Below are positions 7,158 through 9,769 of a stretch of DNA of 9,769 nucleotides, in pieces. Within the stretch, counting starts at the first letter, position 1, and each line of letters starts with the position of its first letter. The stretch is taken from contig DAHVFI010000075.1 of NCBI GenBank assembly GCA_027317045.1, positions 1 to 9,769 on the forward strand. The letters run 5' to 3'. The notes under the pieces are model-generated. The model was given only the letters and a program-made list of their open reading frames with translations. It was not told the DNA's origin and did not search any database. Origin of the DNA: Gammaproteobacteria bacterium. GTDB taxonomy: Bacteria; Pseudomonadota; Gammaproteobacteria; Natronospirales; REEB76. The position numbers and the translations under genes were made by a program.

Positions 7158-7979
7158 CTAACGCGGGCGAATCGCGAGCAAAGTCGCCGTCGGCGGACGC
7201 ACCCCGCGCCATACATAGAAGGATTCCGCCGCCTGTTCCACCAGCATGCCCCAGCCGTCCAGTACCACGGCCGCGCCTTCCTGCATGGCCCAATGCATGA
7301 ACACCGTGGGGCGTTCGCTGTAAGCCAAGTCATAACACACGGCCCCGGGATTCAGACAGTCGTGCGGCAGCGGAGGCAGTTCGCCCGCGAGGCTCGCGGC
7401 AGTGGCATTGATGACCACATCAAAGGTCTGGCGGCGCAGGCTTTCGAAGCCGCTGCCGGTAACGCGGCCAGCGGCGTGGTGTGCCGCCAATTTATGCGCG
7501 CGCTCCGGTGTGCGGTTGGCGACATGCACCAGCGCCGGCTTCTCCGCCAGCAGCGCCGGCAACACACCGCGCGCCGCGCCACCCGCACCCAGCAACAGGA
7601 TGCGCGCGCTCTGGAGAACCAACTGATGGTTGTGTTTGAGGTCATTCACCAGACCGGCGCCATCGGTGTTATCACCTGTGAGCGTACCGTCGGCATGCAC
7701 GGACAAGGTGTTTATCGCGCGAGTTTTCCTGGCTCTGGGCGTATGCGCGTGACACACGCCGAAGGCCTCCTCCTTGAAGGGCAGCGTGACGTTGACGCCC
7801 TGGCCGCCGGAATCCAGAAATTCCCTGAGCGCCGCGGTGAAGCCGTGAGGGGGTGCATCAATGCGTGTGTACAGGATCGACTGACCGGTGAGACGCGCAA
7901 ATGCCGCGTGAATCTCCGGCGAACGGCTGTGGGCTACCGGATGACCGATGACGGCATAACGTGCGGCGGCCTGTGGCAT
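7158..7979 (-). CDS. aroE: Shikimate 5-dehydrogenase (NADP-dependent)
   Basis: A 273-residue protein of normal AroE length. It reduces 3-dehydroshikimate to shikimate with NADPH in the cytoplasm, the fourth step towards chorismate. Motifs in order: GHPVAHSRSP (12-21) for substrate binding; NVTLPFK (63-69) with catalytic K69; N90 in INTL; GDNTDG (102-107) with catalytic D106; the Rossmann loop GAGGA (131-135); NRT (155-157), the usual NADP-selecting motif; NATAASLAGE (191-200), where the common NATS is NATA; Y216 and Y220; and DGWGMLVEQAAESFYVW (241-257). All expected catalytic residues are present. ATG 7979 is preceded by GGGGA with 6-nt spacing. It lies 81 nt downstream of the hemB stop with a hairpin between them, and 8 nt before the glycosyltransferase start, so the three genes probably share a transcript. 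Confidence 0.97.
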   Translation of the reverse strand: MPQAAARYAVIGHPVAHSRSPEIHAAFARLTGQSILYTRIDAPPHGFTAALREFLDSGGQGVNVTLPFKEEAFGVCHAHTPRARKTRAINTLSVHADGTLTGDNTDGAGLVNDLKHNHQLVLQSARILLLGAGGAARGVLPALLAEKPALVHVANRTPERAHKLAAHHAAGRVTGSGFESLRRQTFDVVINATAASLAGELPPLPHDCLNPGAVCYDLAYSERPTVFMHWAMQEGAAVVLDGWGMLVEQAAESFYVWRGVRPPTATLLAIRPR

Positions 7980-8002
7980 CGAAGTTCCCCGGGCAATCTA
8001 AG

Positions 8003-8024
8003 CGGCAGGCTCGGCGAGCTGCCG
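8003..8024 (-). promoter_or_regulatory. Hairpin between hemB and aroE
   Basis: CGGCAG (8003-8008) pairs with CTGCCG (8019-8024), and inside it CTC (8010-8012) can pair with GAG (8016-8018) around a GGC loop, leaving one bulged G. There is no following T-tract on the - strand, so it is not a good intrinsic terminator. It could be an intercistronic processing or attenuation stem that sets aroE levels relative to hemB. The rest of the 81-bp gap (7980-8060) holds only the aroE ribosome binding site. Confidence 0.4.
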
Positions 8025-8060
8025 GGATATTCAATTGACTTCAGCAGTTGGCACCGTTGG

Positions 8061-9074
8061 CTATTCTTTGAGCCACTGGGCCGCGCGTTTGGCGAAATAG
8101 GTAAGGATGGCGTCGGCACCGGCGCGTTTGATGGCCAGCAGGGTTTCCAGTACGCCGTTTTTTTCATCCAGCCAGCCATTGTGAACAGCCGCCATCAGCA
8201 TGGCGTACTCGCCGCTCACCTGGTACACGCAGGTGGGTGCGCCGAATTTGTCTTTCACGCGCCGCACGATGTCGAGATACGGCAGTCCCGGTTTCACCAT
8301 CACCATGTCGGCGCCTTCCGCAAGGTCCAGCGCCACTTCCCGCAGGGCCTCGTCGCTATTGGCCGGATCCATTTGATAGGTGTGCTTGCTGCCTTTGCCA
8401 AGGCTTGCTGCGGAACCCAGCGCGTCGCGGAAGGGAGCGTAGAAACTGGAAGCGTATTTGGCGGAGTAGGCCAGGATGCGGGTGTTTTTGAAAGCGTGTT
8501 TTTCCAGCGCTCCGCGAATGGCACCCACGCGGCCGTCCATCATGTCGGAGGGCGCCACCATGTCGGCGCCCGCGTGGGCGTGGGACAGGGCTTGGCGCAC
8601 CAGTACCTCCAGGCTTTCATCGTTCAATACGTAGCCGCTGTTATCGATGATGCCATCCTGGCCATGGGTGGTGAACGGGTCCAGGGCCACGTCCGTGATG
8701 ACGCCCAACTCGGGAAATTCCTTTTTGAGGGCACGCACCGCCCGTTGCACCAGACCCTCCGGGTTGTAGGCTTCGGCGGCATCCAGGGATTTCTTGTCCG
8801 CCGGTGTCACCGGGAACAGCGCCAGTGCCGGAATGCCGAGCTGCATCAGTTCCGCGGCCTCTTTCAATGCTTCATCAATGCTGACGCGCTCAATTCCGGG
8901 CATGGAGGCCACCGCCTCCCGTTGGTGCTTACCCTCGCGCACGAACAGCGGATAAATGAAGTCGTCGGCGCTGAGGCGCGTTTCCCGCAGGAGGCGGCGG
9001 GAAAAGTCGTCGCGGCGCATGCGGCGCAGACGGGTGGCGGGAAAATTACCCGGAAAATAAGGCTGTCGGCTCAC
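8061..9074 (-). CDS. hemB: Delta-aminolevulinic acid dehydratase (porphobilinogen synthase), magnesium-type
   Basis: A 337-residue protein of typical HemB length. It condenses two 5-aminolevulinate molecules into porphobilinogen, the first common tetrapyrrole step, in the cytoplasm. The Schiff-base lysines are K206 in YSAKYASSFY and K261 in MVMVKPGLPYLD. Other conserved blocks are PATRLRRMRRDDFSR (12-26), APSDMMDGRVGAIR (174-187) and YQVSGEYAML (284-293). The metal-site segment DVALDPFTTHGQDG (128-141) has A130, D132 and D140 where zinc enzymes have three cysteines. It therefore belongs to the class without catalytic zinc, which uses magnesium, as described for Pseudomonas aeruginosa. I chose GTG 9074, because GAGGG lies 7 nt upstream and the protein then begins as family members do (QPYFPGNFPATRLRR). 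The frame continues to ATG 9209, but that would run through the promoter. It is first in the hemB-aroE-glycosyltransferase block and divergent from the sigma factor gene. Confidence 0.97.
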   Translation of the reverse strand: MSRQPYFPGNFPATRLRRMRRDDFSRRLLRETRLSADDFIYPLFVREGKHQREAVASMPGIERVSIDEALKEAAELMQLGIPALALFPVTPADKKSLDAAEAYNPEGLVQRAVRALKKEFPELGVITDVALDPFTTHGQDGIIDNSGYVLNDESLEVLVRQALSHAHAGADMVAPSDMMDGRVGAIRGALEKHAFKNTRILAYSAKYASSFYAPFRDALGSAASLGKGSKHTYQMDPANSDEALREVALDLAEGADMVMVKPGLPYLDIVRRVKDKFGAPTCVYQVSGEYAMLMAAVHNGWLDEKNGVLETLLAIKRAGADAILTYFAKRAAQWLKE

Positions 9075-9081
9075 TGGAGAA

Positions 9082-9086
9082 CCCTC
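9082..9086 (-). promoter_or_regulatory. Ribosome binding site deciding the hemB start
   Basis: On the - strand GAGGG ends 7 nt before GTG 9074. This is a near-ideal Shine-Dalgarno position and supports GTG 9074 over the in-frame ATG at 9209. Confidence 0.7.
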
Positions 9087-9129
9087 GGAAGCATACTCAG
9101 AACCTCTGATCTGTAACGCCCACACCCAT

Positions 9130-9150
9130 CCCTGGCCCGGCCGGCCAGGG
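9130..9150 (-). promoter_or_regulatory. Perfect 8-bp GC hairpin in the hemB leader
   Basis: CCCTGGCC (9130-9137) and GGCCAGGG (9143-9150) are perfect complements around the 5-nt CGGCC. The stem lies between the putative hemB -10 (9175-9180) and the ribosome binding site, so it would be in the first third of a ~94-nt leader RNA. A terminator-like U-tract is absent. A leader stem, a protein-binding site or mRNA stabilisation are all possible. A smaller dyad TCAGA-ACC-TCTGA lies at 9097-9109, nearer the ribosome binding site. Confidence 0.45.
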
Positions 9151-9174
9151 CGCCGGCTTGGCAGACAGAGGGTG

Positions 9175-9180
9175 ATTATA
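9175..9180 (-). promoter_or_regulatory. Putative -10 element of the hemB promoter
   Basis: The - strand reads TATAAT exactly at 9180-9175. No recognisable -35 lies 16-18 bp upstream (the region reads like GAGCGC or CGAGCG), so the promoter would need an activator or is weak. Transcription would start near 9168, leaving a leader of about 94 nt before GTG 9074. Confidence 0.45.
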
Positions 9181-9197
9181 CTGGTAGCCTCCCTCGG

Positions 9198-9218
9198 CGC
9201 TCGCAGCACCGGCGAGCG
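9198..9218. repeat. 7-bp inverted repeat upstream of the sigma factor gene
   Basis: CGCTCGC (9198-9204) and GCGAGCG (9212-9218) are perfect complements with a 7-nt spacer, 34 nt before ATG 9253 and just upstream of the hemB -10. It could be an operator for the divergent pair or a leader stem of the sigma gene. The AT-rich GTAATAAATTT follows it. Confidence 0.4.
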
Positions 9219-9252
9219 GTAATAAATTTCTCCATACCCGGGTCTGTGTTAC

Positions 9253-9765
9253 ATGCCGGTACGTCAGCACCGCTTCGAGATCCTGGCCCGCGCCCTGGTG
9301 CCGAGCCTGTACCGCTATGCTTACTGGCTGGCGCGCGAAAAGACCCTGGCCGAGGATCTGGTGCAGGAAACCCTGCTGCGCGCCTGGCGCTCACTGGACC
9401 AGTTGCGCGATGAGGCGGCCGCGCGGCAGTGGCTTATCACCATCCTGCGGCGCGAATTCGCCCGTGAACTCTCCAGGCGCAAGGATACGGTGGATATCGA
9501 CGGGCTGGCGTTGGCCGACAGCCGCGCCAGCCTGGGCGGTGACGATACCGACCTGCACGACGTGCGCCGCGCCATGCAAAAACTGGCGCCCGAATACCGC
9601 GAGCCGCTGGTGTTGCAGGTGCTCATGGGGTGCAGCACCGAGGAAATCGCCGAACAGCTTGAACTTACCCAGGCGACAGTGTTGACACGCCTGTTCCGTG
9701 CCCGCAATCAGTTGCGCGAGATGCTGGGCGGAAGCGCCGCACGCTTGGGAGAAGCGATCGCATGA
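9253..9765 (+). CDS. ECF-type RNA polymerase sigma factor
   Basis: A 170-residue protein with the two domains of group IV (extracytoplasmic function) sigma factors and no region 1 or 3. Region 2 covers about residues 8-76, including the core-binding motif AEDLVQETLLRAWRSLDQL (33-51) and QWLITILRREF (59-69) at its end. Region 4 covers about 105-158: MQKLAPEYREPLVLQ, then the helix-turn-helix CSTEEIAEQLELTQATVLTRLFRARNQL. The linker (77-104) is acidic and short. ECF factors redirect RNA polymerase to a small set of promoters and are usually held by an anti-sigma factor. The stop codon overlaps an ATG (ATGA at 9762-9765), the usual layout for a coupled anti-sigma gene. ATG 9253 has no clear Shine-Dalgarno. 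I could not find a convincing self-recognised promoter upstream, so the ECF subgroup and signal are unknown. Confidence 0.93.
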   Translation: MPVRQHRFEILARALVPSLYRYAYWLAREKTLAEDLVQETLLRAWRSLDQLRDEAAARQWLITILRREFARELSRRKDTVDIDGLALADSRASLGGDDTDLHDVRRAMQKLAPEYREPLVLQVLMGCSTEEIAEQLELTQATVLTRLFRARNQLREMLGGSAARLGEAIA

Positions 9766-9769
9766 ATAC
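9762..9769 (+). CDS. First codons of a gene coupled to the sigma factor, probably its anti-sigma factor (cut by window edge)
   Basis: ATG at 9762-9764 overlaps the sigma stop codon in an ATGA arrangement, and only Met-Asn plus two bases are visible. Such coupling downstream of an ECF sigma gene commonly marks the cognate anti-sigma factor. The identity here is inference from position alone. Confidence 0.4.

Noticed and set aside
7150..7293. N-terminal extension of the glucan synthase into aroE
   Set aside because: The added sequence is low-complexity Gly/Arg-rich and mirrors aroE codons; the signal-anchor starts right after GTG 7149.
9079..9109. ECF/RpoE-like promoter: GAACCC or GAACCT followed by TCTGA
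   Set aside because: The spacing is wrong (about 20 bp for the only TCTGA), and it lies in the hemB leader rather than properly placed ahead of the sigma gene.
7152..9116. A 654-codon open frame on the + strand running antisense through aroE, the gap and hemB
   Set aside because: It is a shadow of GC-rich codon use on the other strand: the protein is rich in His, Arg, Gln and Gly with no recognisable motif, while the opposite strand encodes two clear enzymes. No ribosome binding site or promoter supports it.
9158..9182. Sigma-70 promoter for the sigma gene: TTGGCA and TATACT
   Set aside because: The spacer is only 13 bp, too short for a normal promoter.
9075..9209. N-terminal extension of hemB to ATG 9209
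   Set aside because: It would translate the promoter and the leader hairpin, adds residues unlike HemB proteins, and GTG 9074 has a well-placed GAGGG.
1..9769. tRNA, rRNA, CRISPR arrays, insertion sequences, attachment sites
   Set aside because: No regularly spaced direct repeats, transposase-like frames, terminal inverted repeats or tRNA-like cloverleafs were seen by eye.

Overview
The window reads as GC-rich chromosomal DNA of a Gram-negative, probably gammaproteobacterial, bacterium. The HemB protein carries the aspartate-type metal site and flanking motifs of Pseudomonas-like HemB, there is an Omp85-type outer-membrane protein, and the GH17-GT2 fusion resembles NdvB-type proteins of pseudomonads and relatives. 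This taxonomic reading is inference from remembered family motifs, not a database result. I see no tRNA, rRNA, CRISPR array, insertion sequence or phage gene.

Layout: (1) 1-436, the 3' end of a + strand gene that starts outside the window. (2) 528-1865, a - strand APC-superfamily amino acid permease, convergent with gene 1. (3) 2003-4526, a compact + strand cluster, divergent from the permease: a DUF1761-like small membrane protein, a GFA-like zinc protein and a single-POTRA Omp85-family outer-membrane barrel. The gaps in this cluster are 16 nt and 0 nt, which suggests one operon. (4) 4516-9074, a - strand block read in the order hemB, aroE, GH17-GT2 glucan glycosyltransferase. Its last gene overlaps the barrel gene tail-to-tail by 11 nt. 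(5) 9253-9765, a + strand ECF sigma factor divergent from hemB. Its stop codon overlaps an ATG that should begin the next gene, probably its anti-sigma partner, which is cut off by the window edge.

Two themes connect the genes. One is the cell envelope: the Omp85 barrel, the beta-glucan synthase with a periplasmic GH17 domain, the permease and the small membrane protein. The other is housekeeping biosynthesis: tetrapyrroles through HemB and aromatic compounds through AroE. The ECF sigma factor may respond to envelope or redox stress, but nothing here shows its regulon.

The most interesting non-coding structure is in two divergent intergenic regions. At 1866-2002 there are two abutting perfect palindromes inside a possible long-spacer promoter, plus a permease leader hairpin. 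At 9075-9252 there is a perfect TATAAT on the hemB strand, an 8-bp GC hairpin in the hemB leader and a second 7-bp hairpin ahead of the sigma gene. I found no convincing evidence of a wholly new biological system. The best leads are the GH17-GT2 gene in a housekeeping operon, the GFA/DUF1761/Omp85 cluster, and the operator-like palindromes.
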